Positions 7,693-17,281 are shown, counted from the first letter of the stretch. The stretch is 64,000 nt of DNA from Saccharofermentans sp. (GCA_024403695.1 JAKSRI010000003.1:1-64000), one strand, 5' to 3'. Notes: generated by a model not told the origin, from the sequence alone. A program made the numbers and translations.

Positions 7693-8868
7693 ATGATTAA
7701 AGACGGCTTTATGTACATTGCTGCACTTATTTTCATCGCAGCAATCCTCGTAAATCTGCCAAAGATTTTCAAGGGTCCTAAGGCAAAAGTGTTCTTTAAC
7801 TTTGCACCTCCAATCGTTCTCATCTATTTGGGACTTATGGCTTTGTGCACAGTTAAGCTTTGGGACCTCGAAGCAACAGGCGATGCATACTCTGCACTTA
7901 AGAATCCTATTCTGTACGCCATGCTTTTCATCATGCTCTTAAGATGTGATCTTAAGAAGATTATCAAACTTGGACCTAAGATGCTGGTCGGCTTCTTTGC
8001 TGCGACCCTTTCTATCGGTCTGGGATTTGTAGTATCTTATGCTATTTTCCACAAGGCATTGGGACCTGAGGCATGGAAGCCTCTCGGTGCTCTCTGCGGA
8101 AGCTGGATGGGCGGTGGCGGAAACATGCTCGCTATTCAGAATGCGCTTAACGTAGGTGAAGGCCCTATGGCTTATGCCCTCGTTCTTGATTCCATCTGCG
8201 CTACACTTTATGTTATGTTCCTTCTCTGGGCTATCGGAAAGCACGAGAAGTTCAATAAGTGGACAAAGGCTAACACAGCTACTATCGATTCAGTAGGTGC
8301 TGCTCTCGAGGAAGAGGCAAAGGCAAATACAAAGCCATTCGTTTGGCAGAACCTCATTATCCTCATCGGTGCTGGTCTTCTCGTATCTTCCCTCTCCATG
8401 CTCGTTGGTGGCATGATTGCTGAGAAGCTTACTTTCTTCGATAAGGCAACTTGGACAGTTCTTGTAGTAACAACACTTGGTATCCTCTTCGCTCTTACAC
8501 CATTTGGAAAGATTAAGGGTACAGAAGAAGTATCTAACACAATGCTCTACATCGTAGTTGCACTCATCGCTTCCCGTGCGGATCTCGGTTCCATCTCAGA
8601 CGCTCCAATGTGGCTTCTCGCTGGACTCGTTATCCTCCTTATCCACGTAACAATCATGGTTATCCTTGCTAAGGTTCTTAAGATGGATATCTTCACATGC
8701 TGCGTTGCCTCCCTTGCTAATATCGGTGGTACAGCAACTGCTCCAGTTCTCGCTGGTACATACAGCAGCGCACTCGTTCCAGTAGGAATCATTATGGCGC
8801 TCCTCGGCTATGTAGTTGGTACTGGTGGAGGACTTATCGTAGCTCAGCTTATGAGTTTCTTCGGCTAA
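7693..8868 (+). CDS. DUF819 family membrane protein
   Basis: A 391-residue polytopic membrane protein with about ten hydrophobic segments. It has the DUF819 pattern: LCGSWMGGGGNMLAIQ in the middle, SRADLGS, and the C-terminal ANIGGTATAPVLAG plus GYVVGTGGG. The glycine-rich loops resemble those of secondary transporters, but the substrate of the family is not settled as far as I know. A strong AAAGGAG box precedes the ATG. It sits 32 bases behind pepD and ends at a clear terminator, so the two form one operon. Confidence 0.85.
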   Translation: MIKDGFMYIAALIFIAAILVNLPKIFKGPKAKVFFNFAPPIVLIYLGLMALCTVKLWDLEATGDAYSALKNPILYAMLFIMLLRCDLKKIIKLGPKMLVGFFAATLSIGLGFVVSYAIFHKALGPEAWKPLGALCGSWMGGGGNMLAIQNALNVGEGPMAYALVLDSICATLYVMFLLWAIGKHEKFNKWTKANTATIDSVGAALEEEAKANTKPFVWQNLIILIGAGLLVSSLSMLVGGMIAEKLTFFDKATWTVLVVTTLGILFALTPFGKIKGTEEVSNTMLYIVVALIASRADLGSISDAPMWLLAGLVILLIHVTIMVILAKVLKMDIFTCCVASLANIGGTATAPVLAGTYSSALVPVGIIMALLGYVVGTGGGLIVAQLMSFFG

Positions 8869-8893
8869 TCAACAGCTAAAATTTCACAAAGTT

Positions 8894-8931
8894 AACGCCA
8901 TCTCCTAATTGGAGGTGGCGTTATTTTTATT
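8894..8931 (+). terminator. Rho-independent terminator of the pepD operon
   Basis: A 12-bp stem (arms 8894-8905 and 8911-8922, one G-T pair) with a 5-base loop is followed by ATTTTTATT. It lies between two converging genes and may also serve the minus-strand hydrolase gene, although the minus side has only a weak T tract. Confidence 0.85.
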
Positions 8932-10567
8932 GATCATATCCTGAAAACTCATACACTTTCTCGTAATCTCCATCCAGGCATACTTTTAAAGAAAACTTCT
9001 CAAGATTATACACACAGGACCATTCGGTATTAGGATTACACGCAACGGAGAGAATATACATGGCATCCTCCTCAGAAACAGTCTCACGAGAATCCAATTC
9101 AGCTGTAATAGCCCCAAGACGTCTGTCAATTGTTCCCTCTTCAAAATGAGGACCAGGTGCAACTATACAGTTAGTAACAGCAGAAGTCTCAGTTACAACC
9201 ATTTCTCCATCAAGCCACTCAACAACAACATACTTTCCAGTTGTATCAGTGATAAACAGGTGATATGCACACTCTAGATCTGTATGTATATCGTATGACC
9301 CGAGAAGGTCTAGCGCTTCGTCCACGAAGGCACAGTTGTCAAGAATTGCTCTCATGGCCAGATATACAAGCATGTCTGGTTTACCGTTATCCTGATGAAC
9401 CTCATCGATTGCAAGTTCTAGGATGCCTACACCAACACCCTTTTCATTTATCCCATCCATAATCGCATAGGGTTCAACAATCATGAGAGTACGGCCAACC
9501 AATGAATCTGCATTATATTCACCTGATGCACCTATACCGAGGAACGCCAGGTCTGCCACTCCGATAGAGGCATATGAACCATTAGGATGTGAATATACAA
9601 CAACCATATCTGTCTCATCGTAATCAAAGTTACGACCAAAGAGGTGTTCACCCGCATCAGTTGTAGCAGCAAATGCAGCACATCCAATGTTCTTTTCTTT
9701 CACTTCGATAGGAAGATTAAAAAAATGCTCCTTAACAGCCCAAGACTCAAACTCTTCAATGCTTGAAATATTAGCGTCGATAAGACCTTGCGTATTCGTA
9801 CATTCATAATTTCTCATGGAGTAGATACCATTATCCACCATCTTTACAGATGCTATAGTACGAATATGGTTGAATAAAATGATGCCAGGAATAACTACCA
9901 GCACAACAAAAGCTATTGGCAAAACAACCTTTTTCTTAAGCTTAAAAACAAAACAAATCTCCAAAAGCAATGAGACCAAAATTACAGTTGCGCCGATAAC
10001 AATAAATGGTATTCCATTCATCTGTCCTACGCTAATTAATTCAATATAATACGGAGAGAAATTCTCCATTTCTAACTCCACAAACTCTTCTTCGGTAATT
10101 TCAAGATCCATCCCATAATCATTGACAATCACACAGTAGTAACTAGAAAGCCAATTAGTCATGGCCTGCTTCGCGGTGTCATAATCAGCTTCACTATACT
10201 CTCTGATAACACCTTTTATACTAACTTCAAATGAATACTCACTAGTGTACGCTTTATACTTCATCAATTCGTCGTTACTAATGCCACTAACATCAAATGT
10301 GTACCAGTAACCGACATAGTCTTCATCAGACACTCCAGGGTCAGAAATACAAGTCAGATAAACACCATCCGTCTCTGTTCCAAATGATTCTTCACCAAGG
10401 TGAAGGCTATATGTCTTCCCCACATCATCTGATGTAATTTTGCTAGAGTAAAAGGGCTTACTGAACCATCCTATAATGGTATTACAACATATACCCCATA
10501 CCACCAGTAAAATGCCCACAAACATAATACAGGCAGTAATAATAATTGCCTTTTTATTCCGTTTCAT
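8927..10567 (-). CDS. Membrane-anchored linear-amide C-N hydrolase (choloylglycine hydrolase-like)
   Basis: A 546-residue protein in two parts. The first 255 residues hold a transmembrane helix at 8-30, an outer region, and two more helices (about 187-210 and 213-232). The C-terminal part is an Ntn-hydrolase domain: candidate nucleophile Cys296 in IGCAAFAATTD, followed by LFGRNFDYD, as in penicillin V acylases, bile-salt hydrolases and acid-ceramidase-like enzymes. In those enzymes the Cys becomes N-terminal; here it would have to be freed by cleavage at G295/C296. The natural amide substrate cannot be told from sequence. Last gene of the operon starting at 12077. Confidence 0.8.
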   Translation of the reverse strand: MKRNKKAIIITACIMFVGILLVVWGICCNTIIGWFSKPFYSSKITSDDVGKTYSLHLGEESFGTETDGVYLTCISDPGVSDEDYVGYWYTFDVSGISNDELMKYKAYTSEYSFEVSIKGVIREYSEADYDTAKQAMTNWLSSYYCVIVNDYGMDLEITEEEFVELEMENFSPYYIELISVGQMNGIPFIVIGATVILVSLLLEICFVFKLKKKVVLPIAFVVLVVIPGIILFNHIRTIASVKMVDNGIYSMRNYECTNTQGLIDANISSIEEFESWAVKEHFFNLPIEVKEKNIGCAAFAATTDAGEHLFGRNFDYDETDMVVVYSHPNGSYASIGVADLAFLGIGASGEYNADSLVGRTLMIVEPYAIMDGINEKGVGVGILELAIDEVHQDNGKPDMLVYLAMRAILDNCAFVDEALDLLGSYDIHTDLECAYHLFITDTTGKYVVVEWLDGEMVVTETSAVTNCIVAPGPHFEEGTIDRRLGAITAELDSRETVSEEDAMYILSVACNPNTEWSCVYNLEKFSLKVCLDGDYEKVYEFSGYDQ

Positions 10568-10591
10568 ATCTATCCGTTTTATCCTTTTATA

Positions 10592-10813
10592 TTAATAATC
10601 AACTTCGATTATATCTATTCCATAAGTCTTTTTGAACTTCTCTATATCAAGTTCATTTCGAACATACATCACATCTATGTATTTACCCGTCTTAATATCC
10701 TTGAAACCTACTGTCTTCTCGCCAGTACAAATACTAGAGCGAATAACCGCCTTTTGTGTATTAGGATCAAACTTTATTTCAGGAAGTTTTTCCTTGCGCT
10801 TAAATCCAAATAT
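10592..10813 (-). CDS. Small clostridial protein of unknown function, non-canonical start
   Basis: An open frame of about 73 codons that a start-codon-based ORF search misses. The product reads FGFKRKEKLPEIKFDPN, then a core with SSICTGEKTVGFKD and IKTGKYIDVMYVRNELDI, ending IIEVDY. It reads like a real protein and resembles a small clostridial family sometimes misnamed aspartate dehydrogenase (recalled, not checked). No ATG, GTG or TTG lies between the upstream in-frame TAG and the conserved part. The best start is ATA at 10813, with AGAGGT 7 bases upstream, where the TauE stop sits. It lies between TauE and the hydrolase on the same strand. Confidence 0.6.
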   Translation of the reverse strand: MFGFKRKEKLPEIKFDPNTQKAVIRSSICTGEKTVGFKDIKTGKYIDVMYVRNELDIEKFKKTYGIDIIEVDY

Positions 10814-10818
10814 TCTAG

Positions 10819-11601
10819 TTACCTCTGCACAAGGCTAAAGATAAACACTGCCACACCCAAAGTCACGAGCACCACGCCCACCACGCGGTTAAGTGTTTTC
10901 GCTGACGCCTTGTTAGCGATAACGGCAGCGATACGCGCCCAAATAAGTGTAAACACCACGCACAAAGTCCAAACAAACCAGTTAGGCTGACCCCCAATTA
11001 CAAAGTGAGATGCGGCACCTGTAAAAGCAGTAAAGCTCATAATAAGCACTGATGTACCCACTGCAGTCTTAAGGTCATATCCAAGGATACTGGACAAGAC
11101 AAGAAGCATCATCATGCCACCACCGGCACCAACAAATCCACATATAAAGCCGATTCCAGCACCTCCGATGAGAGACTTAATTACACGCTCTTTCTGAGAT
11201 ATAGAATTCATTTGCTCACGTGTAGTCATAACAGGTTTAACAAGGAACTTTATTCCAAGAATAAATGTCATAAACACGGACATGTTACCCATGGTTCTCT
11301 GTGGCACAAGACTAGCGACATAGCTTCCCACTACAGTGAAGAGAAGCACGCTGCTCATCATGACTAGACCATTCTTTATGTCGATATTTTTGTTTTTACC
11401 ATATGTGTAAGCAGATACTGCACTAGCCAGAACATCAGATGACAAAGCAATACCTACTGCCATATATGGGTCCATGCCAAGAAATATTATAAGCATAGGA
11501 CTTATAACTGCAGCAGCACTCATACCTGCAAAGCCAGTACCAAGACCAGCTCCAAGTCCTGCAAAGAAAGTGACAAGTATGGTAATAAAAGTATCCATCA
11601 T
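10819..11601 (-). CDS. TauE/SafE family permease
   Basis: A 260-residue membrane protein with about eight hydrophobic segments and the two-half layout of TauE/SafE. The first half has GLGAGLGTGFAGMSAA and the second half the matching GFICGFVGAGGGMMML, each followed by a long helix pair. Members export sulfite, sulfoacetate or other organosulfur anions, but the substrate here is unknown. It starts inside the stop of the GNAT gene (ATGA overlap) and is followed after a few bases by the small protein at 10592. Confidence 0.88.
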   Translation of the reverse strand: MMDTFITILVTFFAGLGAGLGTGFAGMSAAAVISPMLIIFLGMDPYMAVGIALSSDVLASAVSAYTYGKNKNIDIKNGLVMMSSVLLFTVVGSYVASLVPQRTMGNMSVFMTFILGIKFLVKPVMTTREQMNSISQKERVIKSLIGGAGIGFICGFVGAGGGMMMLLVLSSILGYDLKTAVGTSVLIMSFTAFTGAASHFVIGGQPNWFVWTLCVVFTLIWARIAAVIANKASAKTLNRVVGVVLVTLGVAVFIFSLVQR

Positions 11602-12077
11602 AATTTATAAATCATCTCGTGATAACTTGAGTTTGAATCTTCAAACCCTACCTTCTTATACATATCGTATCCCATATCAGTGGAAGATAACTTTATATAA
11701 TCTAATCCAAGTTCTCGAGCCTTATCAATTACCATCTTAATAAGGGTGGTAGAAATACCATTATTACGGTACTGCTTAGCCGTAAAAACATTTAGCACCT
11801 CACCTACTTTTCCATGAATGAAATTAGGATTAGCTGGTTTCTCGATTACAAGCAAAAAGGCAGAAGCAATAAGTTCTCCCCGGTACATCATGTCACGAGC
11901 AATAAATGGGTGCAAATCCACGCCAACGTGCTTTTCAAAGTAAGAAGGCAAAGTCTCACGCACCTTATCCGCCTCTTCGAAAGTCATATCTGGATGATCT
12001 GCAAACAAATAATTAAGGCGAACTCTTTCCAAATTCGGAATATCATCACGAGTTGCCTGACTATAAACAATTTCCAT
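11598..12077 (-). CDS. GNAT family N-acetyltransferase
   Basis: A 159-residue GNAT protein. The acetyl-CoA loop is visible as NVFTAKQYRNNGISTTLI (about 97-114), with the Q/R-x-x-G-x-G/A motif in the form QYRNNGIS; it is followed by ARELGLDYIKLSS and a C-terminal YKKVGFEDSNSSYHEM, typical of the fold. The acceptor is unknown. An AGGAG box precedes ATG 12077. First gene of the four-gene minus operon; a -10-like TATAAT lies near 12105, right against the ackA terminator. Confidence 0.88.
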   Translation of the reverse strand: MEIVYSQATRDDIPNLERVRLNYLFADHPDMTFEEADKVRETLPSYFEKHVGVDLHPFIARDMMYRGELIASAFLLVIEKPANPNFIHGKVGEVLNVFTAKQYRNNGISTTLIKMVIDKARELGLDYIKLSSTDMGYDMYKKVGFEDSNSSYHEMIYKL

Positions 12078-12111
12078 ATCATTCTCCTGATAGTTATTGT
12101 TCTATTATATA

Positions 12112-12145
12112 CGAAAAAAGCCTGACCACTATAAAGTAGTCAGGC
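12112..12145 (-). terminator. Terminator of the pta-ackA operon
   Basis: Minus-strand stem GCCTGACTACT/AGTGGTCAGGC (12120-12145, one G-T pair) followed by six T residues. It ends transcription 26 bases after the ackA stop, directly before the GNAT promoter region. Confidence 0.9.
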
Positions 12146-12170
12146 AAATTAAAAGCAATAACGATTTATA

Positions 12171-13367
12171 TTACTTGGAAACAAGCTCCATTGTATCAAG
12201 AGCAATAGCGAGCTCCTCATTTGTAGGGATAACGCAAACTGTAACCTTGGAATCAGGTGTAGAAATGATTGCTTCCTTACCACGGAGACCAGTGTTAACA
12301 GATGGATCAATCTTAACGCCCATGAACTCGAGTGGCTTACACATATCTTCTCTCATGAACCATGTGTTCTCACCAACACCAGCTGTGAATACGATTACAT
12401 CTACACCACCCATAGCTGCTGCATAAGAACCGATAATCTTTGTGCCCTGGTATGCGAACATATCAAGTGCGAGCTGAGCCTTCTCGTTACCATCCTTAGC
12501 TGCTGCCTCGAGGTCACGGAAGTCAGAAGAAACACCAGAGATACCCATTACACCAGACTTCTTATTCATAAGTGTATCCATCTCGTCAGGTGTAAGACCT
12601 TCCTTCTTCTGGATAATTGGTACGATAGCTGGATCGATATCACCTGTTCTTGTACCCATGAGGATACCTGCAAGTGGTGTAAGACCCATGGATGTATCTA
12701 CGCACTTACCGCCGTCAACAGCTGCGAAAGAAGAACCGTTACCGAGGTGGCATGTGATAACCTTAAGATCCTTAGGATCCTTTCCAAGGAACTCACAAAC
12801 TCTCTTAGATACATATCTGTGGGATGTACCGTGGAAACCGTAACGACGGATCTGATACTTCTCATAGTACTCATATGGAAGACCATACATAAATGCCTTC
12901 TGTGGCATTGTCTGATGGAAAGCTGTATCGAATACTGCTACGTTAGGTGTACCTGGCATAGCTGCCTCACAAGCCTCGATACCGATAAGGTTAGCTGGGT
13001 TGTGAAGAGGACCAAGATCAAAGCACTCTCTTACTACGCGCTTAACATCCTCATTAACAACGATGGACTCGCTGTAGTGCATACCAGCGTGAAGTACTCT
13101 GTGACCGATAGCGTCGATTTCCTTAACGTCAGCGATAACACCAACCTCAGGATCAGCGAGCTGGCCAAGGATAAGAGTTACAGCAACCTGATGATCAGGG
13201 ATAGCTGTCTCGATAACTACATCTTCCTTACCTTCTCTCTTATATGTGAGCTTACCGTCAATACCGATTCTCTCAGCATTACCCTTAGCAAGAACATCAC
13301 CGTTGTCCATGTTAAAAAGCTGGAACTTACAGGAAGAACTTCCGCAGTTAATAACAAGAATTTTCAT
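12171..13367 (-). CDS. ackA: Acetate kinase
   Basis: A 398-residue acetate kinase of normal length. Visible family motifs are [12 protein letters not shown] at the N-terminus, [12 protein letters not shown] near 145, [13 protein letters not shown] near 174, CHLGNGSS near 208 and DTSMGLTPL. AckA turns acetyl phosphate and ADP into acetate and ATP, the last step of the acetate branch. It follows pta by 26 bases with an AAGGAG box, and a strong terminator lies behind it, so pta-ackA form a closed unit. Confidence 0.98.
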   Translation of the reverse strand: MKILVINCGSSSCKFQLFNMDNGDVLAKGNAERIGIDGKLTYKREGKEDVVIETAIPDHQVAVTLILGQLADPEVGVIADVKEIDAIGHRVLHAGMHYSESIVVNEDVKRVVRECFDLGPLHNPANLIGIEACEAAMPGTPNVAVFDTAFHQTMPQKAFMYGLPYEYYEKYQIRRYGFHGTSHRYVSKRVCEFLGKDPKDLKVITCHLGNGSSFAAVDGGKCVDTSMGLTPLAGILMGTRTGDIDPAIVPIIQKKEGLTPDEMDTLMNKKSGVMGISGVSSDFRDLEAAAKDGNEKAQLALDMFAYQGTKIIGSYAAAMGGVDVIVFTAGVGENTWFMREDMCKPLEFMGVKIDPSVNTGLRGKEAIISTPDSKVTVCVIPTNEELAIALDTMELVSK

Positions 13368-13393
13368 TTTATATGTCTCCTTAAAATTAATAA

Positions 13394-14476
13394 TTAGCCC
13401 TGAGCCTGAACAGCTGTGATAGCAACTGTACCTACGATATCGTCAGCATAGCAACCACGTGAGAGGTCATTTACTGGCATTGAAAGTCCCTGAAGAACTG
13501 GACCATAAGCCTCAGCCTTAGCAAGACGCTGAACAAGCTTGTAACCGATATTACCAGCCTCGAGAGATGGGAATACCAATGTGTTAGCATGACCAGCTAC
13601 CTTAGATCCTGGAGCCTTAAGCTCACCTACTGTAGCTACGAGAGCAGCATCAAGCTGGAGCTCACCATCAACATCAAGCTCTGGATACTTCTCATGAGCA
13701 ATCTTAACTGCCTCAGAAACCTTAGTAACATCATCGTGCTTAGCAGAACCCATTGTAGAATAGGAAAGCATTGCAACCTTAGCTGGCTTACCAACGAACT
13801 GCTCGAAGGACTCAGCAGAAAGCTTTGCAATCTCTGCGAGCTTAGGTGAATCAAAATCAGTATTAACTGCGCAGTCAGCAAAGATGAACAATCCATTCTC
13901 ACCGAGATCACAGTTAGGAACTTCCATAAGGAAGAAACCAGAAACGGAAGAAACACCCTTCTTCATTTTAAGAAGCTGGAGTGCTGGTCTAATTGTATTA
14001 CCTGTGGAGTGGCATGCACCGGAAACTGCACCGTCAGCATCACCGCACTTGCACATAAGACATGCATAGTACATATAATCGGAAGTCATCATCTCGAGAG
14101 CCTTCTCTTCTGTGATTCCCTTCTTCTTAGCTGCCTCAACAGCTGCCTCTGTCTCCTCAGCGGAAAGACCCTTCTTCTCAGCCTTTGCCTTAGCAGCTGC
14201 AGCCATTGTCTCTACGCCACGAAGCTCAATAAACTTATCAAGATACTTCTTCTGGTTAGGATCCTTAAATGGATCTACGATTGTAGCACCAGTAATATCA
14301 AAACCCTCACCGTACTTAGCGATTTCTTCAGGTGTACCAATAATAATAAGGTTAGCAATATCCTCCTTAAGGATCTTCTCTGCTGCCTCAAAAGTTCTCT
14401 TGTCCATGGACTCTGGAAGAACGATTGTCTTCTTGTCCGCCTTAGCTCTAGCCTTAATCTCATCAATAAATGCCAT
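13394..14476 (-). CDS. pta: Phosphate acetyltransferase with an extra helical segment
   Basis: A 360-residue Pta, longer than the usual 325-335. It has the family pattern KKTIVLPES at the start, then [26 protein letters not shown] and [18 protein letters not shown] at the C-terminal half. It turns acetyl-CoA and phosphate into acetyl phosphate. Residues about 87-116 are an Ala/Lys/Glu-rich insert in which [11 protein letters not shown] is echoed by [11 protein letters not shown] just after, as if one helix-turn unit was duplicated. AAGGAG precedes the ATG. A TATACT near 14537 may be its -10 box. Confidence 0.96.
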   Translation of the reverse strand: MAFIDEIKARAKADKKTIVLPESMDKRTFEAAEKILKEDIANLIIIGTPEEIAKYGEGFDITGATIVDPFKDPNQKKYLDKFIELRGVETMAAAAKAKAEKKGLSAEETEAAVEAAKKKGITEEKALEMMTSDYMYYACLMCKCGDADGAVSGACHSTGNTIRPALQLLKMKKGVSSVSGFFLMEVPNCDLGENGLFIFADCAVNTDFDSPKLAEIAKLSAESFEQFVGKPAKVAMLSYSTMGSAKHDDVTKVSEAVKIAHEKYPELDVDGELQLDAALVATVGELKAPGSKVAGHANTLVFPSLEAGNIGYKLVQRLAKAEAYGPVLQGLSMPVNDLSRGCYADDIVGTVAITAVQAQG

Positions 14477-14542
14477 TGCCTGTTCTCCTTACTATATATT
14501 AATAATTAATAATAAACTTCGTTTAGTATACTCCTTTTCGGA

Positions 14543-15781
14543 TTAATATACCATTAAACTTATAGCCAGATTTTCTCTCGCATAAAGCACATATCTGCCA
14601 TTCTCTTCTCTGTAAATCATGCTAAGCGCTGGGCTGTTGTTGTAGGTAGCAACCTGCTGTCCCTCGAGCACGCAAATCTTTCCGTAAAGGTCCTTATCTT
14701 CGCGAAGGAAAGCCATCTCCATAATTGCTGGATACGCCTTTACGGCCTCGTTTCCATCAGTGTTTCCAGCAATAAGATAATAAGTGTCCTTAAGTCTTCC
14801 GCTGTTCATTACATTACTCTTAATCCATGTGTAACAATCCTCAGGAAGCTCACCCACACGTGCCAAATTAAGCATAGTATACACAGACTCATTAACATCA
14901 ACTGATGCAGGGACATAATGTGCGTAAATATAGCTAACTTCATCTGTTCCAGTATATGCATATGCATAAAGATGAATTGTGTTAGACACAATGGCATTCT
15001 TTACAAGGGCAAGGTTACGCTCATAACTACCCTCTGGTAAAAGACCACTTGCCTCCAGGTCCTTAACAAGTCTTAAGTCAATGGAGCTAACGCGCACGCC
15101 CTCGAAAGTGTACATGTCCCCGGAAGTCTCACCGATAGGGTCAGTAAGCGAACCAGTTACACTATCAGCGTCAACACCAGAAGTGTCTTCCATCGCAGTA
15201 AATGCACCCTCCTGATAAGAGGCAGCATTTAACTTCTCAGGAACAAGCTGGCCGTTACTGTCAAACAAACCTTCTACCTGCTTCTGAATATCAGTGTAAT
15301 CAGCCTTGGTTCCATATGCGTCATAGTAATAGAGACATGCGCTGAGCCATGCCACCTTGGACATATTATCCTGAGCAGATATATCGATATTTTTCTCTAC
15401 AGATTTTTTAAGACCGGACGCTGCGATTCTCTCATTGGATCTGACATACATCTTAAGGAGAGCCGCCTGATCTTCGAGAAGATAAACTTCGGAGGACTGT
15501 CCAGGCTGAGTTGTGAGACGGCCTGGAATAATGTAGTAGGAAGGAATCATGTCATTCTCGCCACACTCTTTTACCAGATACTCTCTTGTTCTCTGCCACA
15601 GATAATCACCAACAATACCATTATCTGATGCCACCTTCTGCCATTCGTACTCCATGGTAGGCAAAGGTGTAAGCTGCAGTTTTTTCTTGCCAGCATAATT
15701 ACCGTTATACCAAAGATAAAGAACAGCAAGAATTACGCATACCACAACAATTGCGGCTATAGTTATTATTTTCTTTTTCAT
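14543..15781 (-). CDS. Membrane-anchored protein of unknown function
   Basis: I do not recognise a family for this 412-residue protein. It has a Lys-rich start and one hydrophobic helix (about 4-24), without a lipobox, so it is probably a signal anchor with the rest outside. The outer part is acidic, rich in Tyr, Leu and Asp, and mostly helical in appearance. The spacing of helices (for example YLWQRTREYLVKE, VAWLSACLYYYDAYG, YTMLNLARVGELP) hints at an alpha/alpha-barrel fold as in some glycan-active enzymes, but no catalytic motif can be named. It lies upstream of pta on the same strand, 66 bases apart. Confidence 0.7.
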   Translation of the reverse strand: MKKKIITIAAIVVVCVILAVLYLWYNGNYAGKKKLQLTPLPTMEYEWQKVASDNGIVGDYLWQRTREYLVKECGENDMIPSYYIIPGRLTTQPGQSSEVYLLEDQAALLKMYVRSNERIAASGLKKSVEKNIDISAQDNMSKVAWLSACLYYYDAYGTKADYTDIQKQVEGLFDSNGQLVPEKLNAASYQEGAFTAMEDTSGVDADSVTGSLTDPIGETSGDMYTFEGVRVSSIDLRLVKDLEASGLLPEGSYERNLALVKNAIVSNTIHLYAYAYTGTDEVSYIYAHYVPASVDVNESVYTMLNLARVGELPEDCYTWIKSNVMNSGRLKDTYYLIAGNTDGNEAVKAYPAIMEMAFLREDKDLYGKICVLEGQQVATYNNSPALSMIYREENGRYVLYARENLAISLMVY

Positions 15782-15848
15782 TACTTAGTCCCTGTGTTAA
15801 TATAATCACTATTAAGATAAATTATAACGCTTTCAAAGGACTATTTGC

Positions 15849-17057
15849 ATGAGAGTTATAGGAATAATCGCAGAATTTAACCCATTTCATAATGGACACG
15901 AGTATCTGATTAAGGAGGCTCGTCGTCTTGTTGGTGACCCAAGAGCTATTGTTATGACAGCTATGAGTGGACCTTTTGTTCAACGCGGTTTTCCTTCCGT
16001 TCTTCCTAAGCACGAGCGTGCCCGCATGGCTCTCCTTAACGGGGCTGACCTTGCCATAGAGATTCCATTCACTTTCGCCTGCGCTCCTTCAGAGAGATTC
16101 GCATTTGGTAGCGTGGAGCTCCTCTACAGAACTGGCGTTGTAACTGATCTCGCCTTTGGTGTTGACTGCAAACAGCCTGAGATTTTATTCGAGCTTGCTG
16201 ACCTGGAACCTGATGAAGAAGTCCTAAAGGCAGCTCTTTCTGAGGGCAAGTCCTTCCCTTCCGCCAGAAGTGAGGCATTAATAGCAGCATGCAAATCCAA
16301 GGGCCTCGATTACTCAGATGAACTTATAAGCGACACTCTCCGTCAGCCAAACTCCATTTTGGCCCTGGACTATATTCGCGCAGTTCGTGCTCTTAAGATT
16401 AACTGGAAGATTCACATGATTCCTCGAATCCCTAATAGCTCTGCTACGTCCTGCCGTGAAAGCCTTGTAAAGGCATCCACTCCAACTGAGACTGCTGATG
16501 TTCTTAGCGGCAGCATGCCTGATAGCGCCCTTGCAGTATGGCTTTCTGCCATGAGCAACAATAAATTCACTCTGCCGGCTAGAAATCGCCTCGCCTCTGA
16601 CCTTTATCTCAGAGTTAAGAGCAGCGATATTAGTAGTGCCGCTTACATGGGTGACGGACTGTCTGGATATATCGCAAACGCCTTGGAAAGAAGTAGCGAT
16701 TTCGAGCACATGATGGCGGCCCTTCAGACAAAGCACTTCACCATGCCGCGTATTCGTCGTGCGCTTTCTTCAGTGCTTGTGGGACAGAATTCTGAATATG
16801 TGGAGACTGAGAAACATGTACAGTACATCCGCGTTCTCGGTTTCTCCCGTAATGGTCGTTACTGCCTCAAGGTAATGAGTAAATGCGCCCGCCTGCCAAT
16901 TCTTCATAACTTGTCAGATGCGTTGGAGCTTTACTCTTCCAATCCTAGACTTAAGACTCAGATGGAGCTCGATATTCAGGCTAGTAGAACACAGGCTCAG
17001 TATCTAGGTATGAATTCGGATTATGAGTGGAGTTGTCCACCTGTTGTAGTTAAATAA
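15849..17057 (+). CDS. tmcAL: tRNA(Met) cytidine acetate ligase
   Basis: A 402-residue protein of the YlbM/TmcAL family. The nucleotidyltransferase HIGH-like motif is GIIAEFNPFHNGHEYL at residues 5-20, followed by GPFVQRGFPSVLPKHERARMAL and the family's FAFGSVELL and SDTLRQPNSILALDYIRA. TmcAL uses acetate and ATP to form N4-acetylcytidine at the wobble base of elongator tRNA(Met). It is divergent from the 14543-15781 gene and close to ackA-pta, which fits its use of acetate. AAAGGA lies 9 bases before ATG 15849. Confidence 0.92.
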   Translation: MRVIGIIAEFNPFHNGHEYLIKEARRLVGDPRAIVMTAMSGPFVQRGFPSVLPKHERARMALLNGADLAIEIPFTFACAPSERFAFGSVELLYRTGVVTDLAFGVDCKQPEILFELADLEPDEEVLKAALSEGKSFPSARSEALIAACKSKGLDYSDELISDTLRQPNSILALDYIRAVRALKINWKIHMIPRIPNSSATSCRESLVKASTPTETADVLSGSMPDSALAVWLSAMSNNKFTLPARNRLASDLYLRVKSSDISSAAYMGDGLSGYIANALERSSDFEHMMAALQTKHFTMPRIRRALSSVLVGQNSEYVETEKHVQYIRVLGFSRNGRYCLKVMSKCARLPILHNLSDALELYSSNPRLKTQMELDIQASRTQAQYLGMNSDYEWSCPPVVVK

Positions 17058-17070
17058 ATTTTTTGAAATT

Positions 17071-17200
17071 ACCATAAAACGCCATAAAACTACCATTTTC
17101 AGACTATTTTGGTAGTACGTTTGGTAATATGCTACAAATTACCCAAAAACGCGAAATTTCTACCAAATTTGAACGAAAATGGTAGCAACTTTGGTAGCCA
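17071..17200. repeat. Cluster of TGGTA/TACCA inverted repeats
   Basis: Between tmcAL and the ATPase terminator the pentamer TGGTA or TACCA occurs at least six times in about 130 bp. Two CTACCA...TGGTAG hairpin pairs have the same 26-bp span (17090-17115 and 17160-17185), 70 bp apart. Arms 17090-17100 and 17175-17185 are perfect 11-bp reverse complements. A third pair, GGTAAT 17123-17128 and ATTACC 17138-17143, sits between. No ORF is present. Confidence 0.6.
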
Positions 17201-17223
17201 ACGCCCCGCCACCTCGCAAAACA

Positions 17224-17257
17224 AAAAATCCCCACTACTGCCAACGCAGTAATGGGG
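17224..17257 (-). terminator. Terminator of the P-type ATPase gene
   Basis: Minus-strand stem CCCCATTACTG/CAGTAGTGGGG (arms 17247-17257 and 17230-17240, one T-G pair) followed by ATTTTTTGTTTT. On the plus strand the same stem has one mismatch and a shorter T tract, so it may act weakly for tmcAL. Confidence 0.85.
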
Positions 17258-17281
17258 AATTTTCATTAGCAAAACTTAAAA

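Noticed and set aside
10632..10990. Two plus-strand ORFs of 68 and 78 codons
   Set aside because: They lie opposite the TauE end and the small minus-strand gene, whose product reads like a real protein.
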